Below, piece after piece: positions 40,478 to 49,456 of a stretch of DNA of 64,000 nucleotides. The DNA lies in the NCBI GenBank assembly GCA_025359045.1, contig JANYHN010000043.1:1-64000 (forward strand), given 5' to 3'. Within the stretch, counting starts at the first letter, position 1, and each line of letters opens with the position of its first letter. Made by a program: the position numbers and the translations under genes. Below the pieces are notes generated by a model. It worked only from the letters and a program-made list of their open reading frames with translations, searched no databases and was not told where the DNA came from. Origin of the DNA: Hyphomicrobiales bacterium (GTDB lineage Bacteria; Pseudomonadota; Alphaproteobacteria; Rhizobiales; Aestuariivirgaceae).

Positions 40478-41232
40478 TCAATCTTCTCGGCCGCATTGCG
40501 GTTCTGCGCAGTCACCCTGCTCCAGATCCTTGTGTGATGCAGATTGAGGGGCAAGAGATCAAGCTGAATTTCAAACGCAATGCGCGCTGCAAACGTATGA
40601 TTATGCGCGTGGCAAAAGATGGAACTGGGCTTACGATGACTTTGCCCAAGCGTACGACGCAAGCCGAGGCGCTGAGGTTTGCTCACGCCTCCAAAGCCTG
40701 GGTTCTTAAAAATATTTCAAACCGCTTGCCAGCTTTAGCCTTTGAAGATGGTGTTGCAGTTCCGTTTCGCGGCGAAACCTATAGCATCGTTTGTTCAGGT
40801 GGAAGACGCGGCTTGGTGCAACTGGACCAGATTGCAAAATCGATCATCGTCCCGGGTGATTTGGCCCATGTAAACCGCCGACTGACCGATTGGTTCAAAC
40901 AGCAAGCAGCTAAAGACCTAACACTCGCTTCCGAATATTATGCCAATGCGATGAGTGTTGAATATTCTGCTTTAACCGTGCGCGACCAATCGAGCCGCTG
41001 GGGCTCATGCTCTGCGGCGCGTGCGCTTTCCTATTCTTGGCGATTGGTTTTGGCACCGCGTTATGTGCTCGATTATGTGGCAGCCCATGAGGTGGCGCAT
41101 ATTCGTGAAATGAACCATGGTCCTCGATTTTGGCGTTTGGTTTTAACCCACTGCAAAAACGCCAAAGACGCCCGCACCTGGCTCAAGCATGAGGCCCGGG
41201 ATTTGCATCGCTACGGCGTTAAAGTGTCTTAA
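40474..41232 (+). CDS. M48-type metallopeptidase, YgjP/DUF45 family
   Basis: A protein of 252 residues. The zinc site is HEVAHIREMNHG, with the family pattern HExxH plus downstream His, preceded by the conserved SSRWGSCSAARALSYSWRLVLAP (in parts). These cytoplasmic proteins are often annotated as SprT-like or WLM-related peptidases with unknown substrates. It overlaps phaZ by 4 bp. Function is inferred from fold only. Confidence 0.85.
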   Translation: MINLLGRIAVLRSHPAPDPCVMQIEGQEIKLNFKRNARCKRMIMRVAKDGTGLTMTLPKRTTQAEALRFAHASKAWVLKNISNRLPALAFEDGVAVPFRGETYSIVCSGGRRGLVQLDQIAKSIIVPGDLAHVNRRLTDWFKQQAAKDLTLASEYYANAMSVEYSALTVRDQSSRWGSCSAARALSYSWRLVLAPRYVLDYVAAHEVAHIREMNHGPRFWRLVLTHCKNAKDARTWLKHEARDLHRYGVKVS

Positions 41233-41286
41233 TCAGCTATCAACTCTCCATCGCTAAATAGGCCACCTATCCAAGAGGAAGATGGC

Positions 41287-43560
41287 ATGGCCGTTAACAC
41301 TTTATTAACCCACCCAAATACCAGAATGCTGGTTCCGGCTTATGTTGCCACCATGCTGCTCAGCGCTTCCCTGCTGTTTTTGGTGCAGCCGATGTTTGCC
41401 CGCATGGCGCTGCCGCTTCTCGGTGGCACGCCAGCTGTTTGGGCCATTGCCATGTGCTTCTTCCAAGGCGTTTTGCTGGGGGGCTATTGCTATGCGCATC
41501 TTTTGAAGAAATTCGTGCCGCCAGTTTATGCAGTTCCTTTGCATGTTGGATTAATGGCTCTGGCTTGGTTCAGTTTGCCCGTTAATCTTCCCATGGCGGA
41601 TGTGCCAGCAGGTGGTGCCACTGCCGGGCTTTGGCTGATTGGCCTGATGGCAAAGGCCATTGGTTATCCATTCTTTTTTATCTCAGCCACTGCACCACTT
41701 TTACAAAGTTGGTTTGCCCGCACCACCCATAAGGATGCGGCCAATCCGTATTTCTTGTATAGCGCAAGCAACATCGGCAGCCTTGGCGCATTGATTGCTT
41801 ATCCTTTTGTGGTTGAGCCTTTATTGGGCCTACACAACCAAGCCTTGTTGTGGAGTTTTGGCTTCATGGGCCTTGCGATTGCAATAGGTCTATGTGGTTT
41901 GATGATGTTGCAAGGACGGGCTGTTGTTGAAGATTCTGGATCAACTCAATCAGTCAGTTCCATCACATGGAAAGAACGTGGATGGTGGATTTTCTTGTCT
42001 TTTGTCCCTTCTGCTTTGCTGGTGGCTTGGACCAACCATATCACCACTGACATAGCCTCTGCCCCCTTTCTGTGGTTGCCACCATTGGTTTTGTTTTTGC
42101 TCACGTTCGTTTTGGTGTTCCGTGACCGACCCCTAATTTCGCTGAAGCTCATGCGTATTGTACAATTGGTCAGCCTGCCGATTGCCTTTGTGGTGCAATT
42201 TGCATTGCCGCTTTCATTGGCAGTCCCCGTGATGATTATTGGTGCCTTGTCGTTTTTCTCCACCGCCATCATCTGCCACCGCCAGCTCTATGAAGCGCGG
42301 CCTGATGCTTCCCATCTCACAGAATTTTACATGCTCATGTCTCTGGGTGGTGTGCTTGGCGGCTTGTTTGTTTCTTTGATTGCACCTTTGGTTTTCAATT
42401 CAGTTTTCGAATATCCGTTGCTCTTGGTGATTGGTGTCGCGGCGCGCCAAGACATTTTCCGCAACTCAAAAGTCACCGATGTTTTAAAGCAGCCACTGCT
42501 CCCTATCGCCATCTGCGTTGGTTTGATGTTGCTCACGGCTTTAACAGCACCACAAGGTGGGTTTCACTTGCTGGTTTCAACACGCGTGATTGAAGCAGGA
42601 CTATTTGGTGCCTTTGCGTTCATCGCATTCCGCGCTCAACACATGGCCGTTGCTGCCCTCTCCATGGTTATGGTGGTTTTGAGTTCGCTCACGGGCCAAA
42701 CCCCAGAACGCGTGGCCATGCGCAGTTACTTTGGCGTGTTAAGTGTTACTGATAATGGCGGGGCTCAAGGTTACCGCCTGCTCAATCATGGTACCACAGT
42801 TCATGGCGCTCAGCGGCTTGATGAGTTGACCGAAGGTTTTACTGGCAAGCCCCATCCGCTGACCTATTACAGCCCCGAAGGCGGCATGGCGCGGGCGCTG
42901 CTTACGACGCAATCTCGCCTTGCTGGTGAAGGAAGAAATGCCATCATTCGCGTCATTGGTTTGGGAACAGGTTCGCTTGCCTGCTATGCCAAGCCAAATG
43001 AAGATTGGGCTTATTACGAAATTGACCGCGATGTAATCAAGGTTGCTCAGGATAAAAACCAGTTTACCTTTTTATCATCTTGCGCTCCGAATATGAAAAT
43101 GATCGAGGGTGATGCACGCATTACGCTTGGTCAATCAAAAGATGATAAAGCAGATTATCTTTTAGTCGACGCGTTTTCGTCAGATTCAATTCCGGTACAC
43201 TTGATTACCTCAGAAGCAATTCAACTCTATCTTGCCCATGTCAAAGATGACGGCGTGTTGGTAATCCATGTGACCAATCGGTATATGGACTTGGTTCCGG
43301 TGGTTGCAGCCAACATGCATGCCATTGATCCGGCACTTCAAGGCCGCGTCATTGACTATGTACCCGCTAAAGCGGGCGATCTTAACGCGGCGCATTCCAT
43401 CGCTATTGCCATATCAAAGTCGGGCAAAAGTCTGGAAGCGCTTGATCAAAGCAGTGATGTGAAGCCCCTCGTACCAGTGGCAGGAATTGATCAGTGGACT
43501 GATGATTTTTCAAATCTACCGGGTGCTATTTTTCGGCGGCTATCTGTTACGAAATACTGA
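41287..43560 (+). CDS. fused membrane domain/spermidine synthase-like protein
   Basis: A protein of 757 residues. Residues 1-460 carry about a dozen hydrophobic segments (LLSASLLFLVQPMFARMALPLLGGTPAVW, in parts, at the N-terminus). Residues 480-757 resemble spermidine synthase: RVIGLGTGSLACYAKPNEDW, YEIDRDVIKVAQDKN, GDARITLG, and DYLLVDAFSSDSIPVHLIT. The fused form is common and its substrate unknown; it may transfer an aminopropyl or methyl-like group at the membrane. It is convergent with the PBP1A gene, 6 bp apart. Confidence 0.82.
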   Translation: MAVNTLLTHPNTRMLVPAYVATMLLSASLLFLVQPMFARMALPLLGGTPAVWAIAMCFFQGVLLGGYCYAHLLKKFVPPVYAVPLHVGLMALAWFSLPVNLPMADVPAGGATAGLWLIGLMAKAIGYPFFFISATAPLLQSWFARTTHKDAANPYFLYSASNIGSLGALIAYPFVVEPLLGLHNQALLWSFGFMGLAIAIGLCGLMMLQGRAVVEDSGSTQSVSSITWKERGWWIFLSFVPSALLVAWTNHITTDIASAPFLWLPPLVLFLLTFVLVFRDRPLISLKLMRIVQLVSLPIAFVVQFALPLSLAVPVMIIGALSFFSTAIICHRQLYEARPDASHLTEFYMLMSLGGVLGGLFVSLIAPLVFNSVFEYPLLLVIGVAARQDIFRNSKVTDVLKQPLLPIAICVGLMLLTALTAPQGGFHLLVSTRVIEAGLFGAFAFIAFRAQHMAVAALSMVMVVLSSLTGQTPERVAMRSYFGVLSVTDNGGAQGYRLLNHGTTVHGAQRLDELTEGFTGKPHPLTYYSPEGGMARALLTTQSRLAGEGRNAIIRVIGLGTGSLACYAKPNEDWAYYEIDRDVIKVAQDKNQFTFLSSCAPNMKMIEGDARITLGQSKDDKADYLLVDAFSSDSIPVHLITSEAIQLYLAHVKDDGVLVIHVTNRYMDLVPVVAANMHAIDPALQGRVIDYVPAKAGDLNAAHSIAIAISKSGKSLEALDQSSDVKPLVPVAGIDQWTDDFSNLPGAIFRRLSVTKY

Positions 43561-43566
43561 TTACAC

Positions 43567-45675
43567 TTAATATAAATTTCTCTCGTCGTCTTGCCGTTGC
43601 TCCCAAATTGGTTTTTTGCGCTTTGGGGCAGTGGGATCGGGAGCACCGAATAAAACATCGAGGAGCGTCTTGCGTTTGGGGGGTTCAGGCTGCGGCGGTG
43701 GCGCGGTGATAATTTCCGCCGGATCAGCAGTTTGCTCTTGAGCCGCTAGAGTTTGATCGGCTGGTACAACAGGCTCAACATAGCCCGGTAGCACGGCGAC
43801 GGCTAACCCTTGATGTGCTTGTTCCATAACATCGCGCCACACGAGAGTAGGGAGCGAACCGCCTGTGACATTTTGGGTCGGACTATTATCATCATTGCCC
43901 ATCCACACACCGGCGATCATGTAAGGGGTGAAACCCACAAACCAAGCGTCGCGATAATTTTGGCTGGTGCCGGTTTTGCCACCAATATCAAAATTTCCAA
44001 ATTGGGCTTTAACCCCGGTGCCGTTTTGCACAACAGCCCGGAACAGGCGGTTCATCTGACCTAAATTATTTTCAGAAATCACCTGGCCCAGGCCGTCACC
44101 CTTGCGCTCATATAGAACTTTGCCATCACGCGTCACAATACGTTTGACGACATAGGGCTGCACCGCCGTGCCGCCATTGGCAAACGGCACATAGGCGGTC
44201 ACAAGTTCCATGGGCGACACTTCGGATGTGCCCAAAGCTAACGATGCATCATGGGTTAGCGGAGATGTGATGCCGAAGCGCTGCGCCACGGCTGCAACTT
44301 TATCTGTGCCCACATTAACCGCAAGTTTTGCTGCAACCGTGTTGATTGATTGTGCAAAAGCCTGCTCCAAGGAAACTTCACCCACATATTTTTGTTTATA
44401 ATTTTCTGGTGACCAATTTCCGATGCGCACTGGTTCATCAATTTCAACTGAATCTGGCGTGAAACCATTTTCCATCGCGGCTTCATAAACAAAGGGCTTG
44501 AATGCGGAGCCCGGCTGGCGGCTGGCGGAAATAGCACGGTTATATTGGCTCTTCTGATAGGACTTGCCGCCAATCATCGCAATGACAGCGCCTGTAGGAT
44601 CCATGACCACCATGGCTCCTTCAGATACATTCATTTTCTTGCCACTTTCATTCAAACGTTTGCGCATGGCTTTTTCGGCATTGGCCTGAATAGCTGGGTC
44701 GATCGTGGTTTCGATAATAATGGATTGGTCATAGTTTTTAACCAGCAACGGCAACTGTTTTGATATCCAATCAACCGCATATTGTTTGGCAGGCAAGCTT
44801 ACTTCTGGGGTCACACCTCCCGCTGTACCTATGGCTTCAGCAGCATCATCTGCGGTGATGAATTTTTCATCGACCATGGAATTGATCACCAGCTTGGCGC
44901 GGGCCATCGATGCATCTGGATTTTTGGCGGGATTATAATTTGAAGGCGCTTTGAGCACACCAGCCAAGGTGGCTGCCTCCATAATGGTCAGCTCGTTGGC
45001 GGATTTGTTGTAATAGACATGGGCTGCCTGTTCGATGCCGTAAGCGCCGGAACCGAAATAGACGCGGTTTAAATAAAGCTGGAGAATTTCATCTTTGTTA
45101 AATTTGGATTCGAGCCAAACCGCAAGAACGGCTTCCTGAGCTTTGCGGGTTGCGGTTTTTTCCTGTGTCAAAAATAGATTTTTGGCCAATTGCTGGGTTA
45201 GCGTTGATCCCCCCTGAACCATGCGGCCTGACGATAAATTGCGCGTCATGGCGCGCGCCAAGCCAATAGGATCAATGCCAAAATGGCTGCGGAATCTGCG
45301 GTCTTCAATGGCGATCACCGCATTGGGCACATAATCTGGTAGATCAGCAATATGGGCGGCGTCACCAAAAAATGCACCCTGCTCTGAAAGAACAGCGCCG
45401 TTATTTGACAGCATCATGATTCCAGGCTCGCGCTCCGGGATTTTAAGCAATCCGCGCTCATTCAGGGAAAAGAAAATATAACTGGTGGCCAGCACTCCCG
45501 CGACGACACCCCAAAAACCCAATATGAGGAAAAACCCGATGATGCGGCTCAGGAAGCCGCGCTTGCGTTTGTTTCTTCTCGCATCGGATCTTAAATTATT
45601 CCCGCCATCGGAAAAAAGCTGTGGCTCTGTTCGGTTTTGCTTTTTCCGCTTCTTGCCGTTCCCAAAAATTCCCAT
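43567..45675 (-). CDS. penicillin-binding protein 1A
   Basis: A protein of 702 residues. A basic cytoplasmic tail and one membrane segment (about 42-70) precede a GT51 transglycosylase domain with catalytic Glu124 in IAIEDRRFRSHFGIDP and the later GGSTLTQQLAKN. The transpeptidase domain has Ser-x-x-Lys in PGSAFKPF, SxN in SINTVAAK and KTG in GGKTGTSQNYRD. A basic, proline-rich tail ends the protein. It polymerises and cross-links peptidoglycan at the periplasmic face. It stands alone with 220 bp upstream before uxaA. Confidence 0.93.
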   Translation of the reverse strand: MGIFGNGKKRKKQNRTEPQLFSDGGNNLRSDARRNKRKRGFLSRIIGFFLILGFWGVVAGVLATSYIFFSLNERGLLKIPEREPGIMMLSNNGAVLSEQGAFFGDAAHIADLPDYVPNAVIAIEDRRFRSHFGIDPIGLARAMTRNLSSGRMVQGGSTLTQQLAKNLFLTQEKTATRKAQEAVLAVWLESKFNKDEILQLYLNRVYFGSGAYGIEQAAHVYYNKSANELTIMEAATLAGVLKAPSNYNPAKNPDASMARAKLVINSMVDEKFITADDAAEAIGTAGGVTPEVSLPAKQYAVDWISKQLPLLVKNYDQSIIIETTIDPAIQANAEKAMRKRLNESGKKMNVSEGAMVVMDPTGAVIAMIGGKSYQKSQYNRAISASRQPGSAFKPFVYEAAMENGFTPDSVEIDEPVRIGNWSPENYKQKYVGEVSLEQAFAQSINTVAAKLAVNVGTDKVAAVAQRFGITSPLTHDASLALGTSEVSPMELVTAYVPFANGGTAVQPYVVKRIVTRDGKVLYERKGDGLGQVISENNLGQMNRLFRAVVQNGTGVKAQFGNFDIGGKTGTSQNYRDAWFVGFTPYMIAGVWMGNDDNSPTQNVTGGSLPTLVWRDVMEQAHQGLAVAVLPGYVEPVVPADQTLAAQEQTADPAEIITAPPPQPEPPKRKTLLDVLFGAPDPTAPKRKKPIWEQRQDDERNLY

Positions 45676-45864
45676 TACGACTCACCCCCAAAGCGCGTGC
45701 TGCAAACTATAGGCCAGCTCGGCAATGGGTAGGTTAATACTCCCCAATTTCAATTGGATTTTGTTTGGAAGGCAATGATGGCTATTTTTGGAGTTCGATT
45801 AGTTTGCGATTTGTCTCCGTCAAATCGCTTGATGTAACTTGAAATTTACATGCATACTCTTGTC

Positions 45865-45886
45865 GATCAGGTGATTCCACCTGATC
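45865..45886 (-). terminator. hairpin after the uxaA stop codon
   Basis: GATCAGGTG and CACCTGATC form perfect 9-bp arms around a 4-nt loop, starting 10 bp after the uxaA stop on the minus strand. No T tract follows, so it is a weak or factor-dependent terminator, or an RNA-stabilising hairpin. Confidence 0.45.
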
Positions 45887-45895
45887 AGAACATGC

Positions 45896-47416
45896 TTACA
45901 TCACCGCGCCCACATACCAAGGCACATATTCATTATCGCCGTAACCTAATTCTTCAGATTTGGTTTTCTGCCCGGATGCCGATTTGAGAATGAGATCGAA
46001 AATTTCTTGTCCCTTGGCTTCAATCGAAACGCCTTCAACAACATCACCGCAGTTAATATCCATATCGTCAATCATGCGCTCGTAAATGGGCGTGTTGGTG
46101 GCGAGCTTGATCGAAGGGCAGGGTTTATTTCCGTAAGCTGAGCCACGACCGGTGGTAAAGCACATGAGGTTTGCACCGCCCGCCACTTGACCTGTAGCTG
46201 AGACTGGATCGTAACCCGGTGTGTCCATAAATACGAAACCCTTAGCAGTGACGGGTTCGGCGTAATGATAAACTGCGTTGAGTGTGGTCGTACCGCCTTT
46301 GGCTGCCGCTCCCAAGGATTTTTCAAGAATAGTGGTCAGGCCGCCAAGTTTATTGCCAGGTGAGGGATTATTGTTCATTTCCATATTGTTGCGGACTGCA
46401 TAATCTTCCCACCATTTAATAATGCCAATAAGTTTCTCACCCACTTCTTTGGTTGCAGCGCGCCTCGTGAGCAAATGTTCGGCACCATAAATTTCAGGTG
46501 TTTCCGATAAAATTGCGGTGCCGCCATGACGCACAAGAATATCAACAGCTGCACCCAAAGCGGGATTGGCAGTGATGCCGGAATAACCATCTGAGCCGCC
46601 GCATTGCAGGGCTAAGATCAATTCCGAGGCCGAACAGGTTTCGCGCTTTACGTTATTGACCGCAGGCAACATTGCTTTGACGGCTTCAACGCCAGCGGCA
46701 ACGGTTTTCTTTGTGCCGCCAATTTCTTGAATGGTCATAGTGCGGAAGGTTTCACCCTCTTCCACTTTGTAAGCTTCTTTGAAACGCGGAATTTGAAAGC
46801 CTTCACAACCCAAACCCACCATCATCACGCCGCCCATATTTGGGTTTGTGGCATAGCCCCATGCGGTGCGTTTAAATGTATCAAAAATCACGCCGCGATA
46901 ATCAATAACGCAGCCATTATCTTGGGTGAGAGCGACAACACCATCGATGTTTGGATAATCTTTGAGGATGCCTGAACGATTGATTTCTTGAGCGATGAAA
47001 GTGGCAACTGTTGCAGAACAATTTACTGACGTCATTATGCCAATATAATTGCGCGTCCCTACTTTGCCATTTTTACGGCGAAAGCCTTGGAAAGTGGCGC
47101 GCTCGCTTTCAGGCACCATCACTTCTTTTTTGGCAGCTTGCGCAAATGCATAGTCGTGGGCGAGCTCTCCCATTTCTACATTATGCTCGTGCACCCAATC
47201 ACCCACTTGAATATCAGATTTGGCAAAGCCGATGATCTGGCCAAATTTGCGGATGGGTGTTCCTTTTGAAATCGCCGTGGAAGCCATCTTATGACCGCGC
47301 ATGATGCGAGCTGTGGTCACAATCCCTTCAGCACCCAATTCGCCCTTATTAATGATGCGGTTGGAAATGAGCACATTGTCTTGGGCGTTGAGGCGAAGCA
47401 TGGCTGGGGCTTGCAT
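45896..47416 (-). CDS. UxaA/altronate dehydratase family sugar-acid dehydratase
   Basis: A protein of 506 residues, full length: an N-terminal SAF domain (residues 1-95) and the large GD_AH domain with VGTRNYIGIMTSVNCSATVA, GLGCEGFQIP, LQCGGSDGYSGITANPALG and CFTTGRGSAYGNKPCPSIKLATN (in parts). Family members remove water from aldonates such as D-altronate, D-galactarate, and in some bacteria L-fuconate, D-arabinonate or L-galactonate. The adjacent divergent aldose dehydrogenase and lactonase suggest it dehydrates their product, possibly L-fuconate. AAGAGA precedes the ATG. A perfect 18-bp palindrome lies 20 bp upstream. Confidence 0.85.
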   Translation of the reverse strand: MQAPAMLRLNAQDNVLISNRIINKGELGAEGIVTTARIMRGHKMASTAISKGTPIRKFGQIIGFAKSDIQVGDWVHEHNVEMGELAHDYAFAQAAKKEVMVPESERATFQGFRRKNGKVGTRNYIGIMTSVNCSATVATFIAQEINRSGILKDYPNIDGVVALTQDNGCVIDYRGVIFDTFKRTAWGYATNPNMGGVMMVGLGCEGFQIPRFKEAYKVEEGETFRTMTIQEIGGTKKTVAAGVEAVKAMLPAVNNVKRETCSASELILALQCGGSDGYSGITANPALGAAVDILVRHGGTAILSETPEIYGAEHLLTRRAATKEVGEKLIGIIKWWEDYAVRNNMEMNNNPSPGNKLGGLTTILEKSLGAAAKGGTTTLNAVYHYAEPVTAKGFVFMDTPGYDPVSATGQVAGGANLMCFTTGRGSAYGNKPCPSIKLATNTPIYERMIDDMDINCGDVVEGVSIEAKGQEIFDLILKSASGQKTKSEELGYGDNEYVPWYVGAVM

Positions 47417-47435
47417 GGTCTAGAATCTCTTTCTT

Positions 47436-47453
47436 AAACTGTTATAACAGTTT
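47436..47453. promoter_or_regulatory. 18-bp palindromic operator in sugar-acid divergent promoter
   Basis: AAACTGTTATAACAGTTT is perfectly self-complementary, 20 bp from the dehydratase start and 51 bp from the aldo/keto reductase start. Its TGTTATAACA core is compatible with GntR/FadR-type or LacI-type repressor sites. No regulator gene is adjacent. Confidence 0.65.
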
Positions 47454-47503
47454 CATAGTCGCTCAACGCGGCAAAAACAATAAAGCTGAAAAGGGCGGAT
47501 TAC

Positions 47504-48523
47504 ATGAAAAAACGACAATTCAAGGCACCATCGGGCGCTTTAATCTCATTTACAGAGCTGGGCTTTGGCACAGCACCATTGGGTAATCTTTACCGCGCAA
47601 CGACTGATAAGGACGCCCAAGCCACTTTGGATGCGACGTGGAAAGCTGGAGTTCGTTACTATGATACTGCGCCACTTTATGGACTGGGTCTTTCAGAAAC
47701 GCGGCTTAACCAGTTTTTGCGAGGCAAGAAGCGAAGTGACTATGTGTTGTCTTCAAAAGTTGGACGCCTACTCGAAGTGTGTCCGTCAGACAAACGCACC
47801 GGTATCGGCAAGTTTTTCAACACACCAAACCGCCGCGAGGTTTTTGATTACAGCTATGACGGGGTCATGCGTTCGCTTGAATTTTCGCTTGAACGTTTAG
47901 GCGTTGATTCCATTGATATTGTATTTGCGCATGATTGCGATGTGTTTACGCATGGCTCAGCTGAAAAACGTGATGCCTATGTCAAGGTCTTTATGGAAGG
48001 TGGTTACAAAGCGCTGGTAAAACTCCGCGATCAGAAAGTGATCAAGGCGATTGGTGCTGGGGTCAATGAGTGGCATGTGTGTGAAACTCTGACCAGGGGT
48101 GGTGATTTTGATTTGTTCTTGCTCGCTGGTCGTTATACGTTGCTGGAACAAGAAGCGCTCAATTCATTTTTGCCACTATGCGAAGAACGAGGTATCGGCA
48201 TTGTCTTGGGCGGGCCTTACAACTCAGGCATTCTGGCAACAGGCCCAAAAAAGGGTGCGTTCTATAATTATGATCCAGCTCCCAAACATATTCTTGAACG
48301 CGTGGGTCAGATTGAGGCCATTTGCAAAAAGCATAAAGTGAAACTTCCGGAAGCAGCATTACGCTTTCCATTGCTGCATCCTTCTGTCGTATCGATCATC
48401 CCCGGTGCTGTGAGCCCGAAGGAAGTGGCGCTCAATGTCAAAACGTTGAGTGCTAAAATTCCAAAAGCGATGTGGAAGGATTTGAAGTCGGCAGAACTGA
48501 TGGATGTGCGAGCCAAAACATGA
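47504..48523 (+). CDS. aldo/keto reductase, aldose 1-dehydrogenase (L-fucose dehydrogenase-like)
   Basis: A protein of 339 residues. The catalytic tetrad is visible: Asp54 and Tyr59 in YYDTAPLYGLGLSE, Lys in LSSKVGRLL and His in IVFAHDCD. The C-terminal NAD(P) site has PGAVSPKEVALNV. Length and pattern match D-threo-aldose 1-dehydrogenase (also called L-fucose or L-galactose dehydrogenase), which oxidises the sugar to its lactone. It overlaps the lactonase gene by ATGA, so both steps are coupled. It is divergent from the UxaA-type dehydratase. Confidence 0.82.
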   Translation: MKKRQFKAPSGALISFTELGFGTAPLGNLYRATTDKDAQATLDATWKAGVRYYDTAPLYGLGLSETRLNQFLRGKKRSDYVLSSKVGRLLEVCPSDKRTGIGKFFNTPNRREVFDYSYDGVMRSLEFSLERLGVDSIDIVFAHDCDVFTHGSAEKRDAYVKVFMEGGYKALVKLRDQKVIKAIGAGVNEWHVCETLTRGGDFDLFLLAGRYTLLEQEALNSFLPLCEERGIGIVLGGPYNSGILATGPKKGAFYNYDPAPKHILERVGQIEAICKKHKVKLPEAALRFPLLHPSVVSIIPGAVSPKEVALNVKTLSAKIPKAMWKDLKSAELMDVRAKT

Positions 48524-49344
48524 TCATCGATTCACACCAGCATTATTGGAACCCAGCGCGAGGTGATTATGGTTGGATGAATGGGCTTGGGTTAGAGCAT
48601 TTGCGCCGTGCCATTTTGCCAAGTGACCTTGCGGCACATTTGATAAAATTTGGCATTGATAAAACAGTGTTGGTGCAAGCCGCACCCACAGTGAACGAAA
48701 CCGAATATATGTTAGGCCTTGCCGATGCTACGCCAAGCGTTGCGAAAGTGGTGGGGTGGGTGGATTTTGAATCACGTGATGATTTGAAACATTTACAGCG
48801 CTTTGCAAAACATCCCAAATTTTCCGGTGTGCGGCCCATGATTCAAGATTTGTCTGACGTTGAATGGATGCACCGCAAAGATATCCAATGGGCTTTTGAT
48901 GCGATCATTGATCTTGATCTGACTTTTGATGCGCTGGGTTTTCCAATCCATCTCGAACCGTTTTTGCGGCTGTTCAACCGATATCCAAAAATGCGAATTG
49001 TGATTGATCACTGCATGAAACCGCGCATCAAGGATGGTGGATTTCTGGAATGGGCACCGGGAATTGCCAAGATTGCCCAAGAGACCTCGGTGTTTTGCAA
49101 GCTTTCGGGACTGGCCACCGAAGCCAATTACGGATGGGAAACGCAGACGCTTTTGCCCTATGCCCGTCATATCATTGAGGTGTTTAGCGCAGAACGTACC
49201 ATGTTTGGCTCGGACTGGCCTGTCCTAGAACTTAATGGCAGTTATGATTCATGGATTCATGCCGCTAAAGAAATTGTCCAACCATCTGATTTTAATGCAA
49301 TATTTGGAGAAACGGCGGCAAATTTCTATCGCATTCATAAATGA
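48520..49344 (+). CDS. amidohydrolase family lactonase (L-fuconolactonase-like)
   Basis: A protein of 274 residues of the COG3618 metal-dependent hydrolases. It begins IIDSHQHYWNP (metal-binding His6 and His8), has IDHCMKP in the middle, and FGSDWPVLEL near the C-terminus with the metal-binding Asp. I chose ATG 48520, which overlaps the dehydrogenase stop; the longer reading merely extends into that gene. These proteins open fuconolactone or related lactones. In the predicted route the product goes to the UxaA-type dehydratase. Confidence 0.82.
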   Translation: MIIDSHQHYWNPARGDYGWMNGLGLEHLRRAILPSDLAAHLIKFGIDKTVLVQAAPTVNETEYMLGLADATPSVAKVVGWVDFESRDDLKHLQRFAKHPKFSGVRPMIQDLSDVEWMHRKDIQWAFDAIIDLDLTFDALGFPIHLEPFLRLFNRYPKMRIVIDHCMKPRIKDGGFLEWAPGIAKIAQETSVFCKLSGLATEANYGWETQTLLPYARHIIEVFSAERTMFGSDWPVLELNGSYDSWIHAAKEIVQPSDFNAIFGETAANFYRIHK

Positions 49345-49385
49345 TTACAATACATCAAAAAATAAGGTTCGATCACATAATTTTT

Positions 49386-49409
49386 TGATGTAAAAATATC
49401 TTTACATCA
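49386..49409. promoter_or_regulatory. inverted repeat upstream of pckA
   Basis: TGATGTAAA and TTTACATCA are perfect 9-bp arms separated by AATATC, 48-71 bp before the pckA ATG. It looks like a dimeric regulator site. A related but poorer sequence, TGATGTAA then TTTACATGCA, lies at about 45834-45855 upstream of the PBP1A gene. Confidence 0.5.
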
Positions 49410-49428
49410 TTTTAAAATTTGCGCATGG

Positions 49429-49451
49429 TGGTCTCACTTCAGAGGAGACCA
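49429..49451 (+). promoter_or_regulatory. hairpin covering the pckA ribosome binding site
   Basis: TGGTCTC (49429-49435) pairs with GAGACCA (49445-49451). The Shine-Dalgarno AGAGGAG at 49441-49447 lies partly in the loop and partly in the 3' arm. Such a short stem could moderate translation of pckA. Confidence 0.35.
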
Positions 49452-49456
49452 AAATC

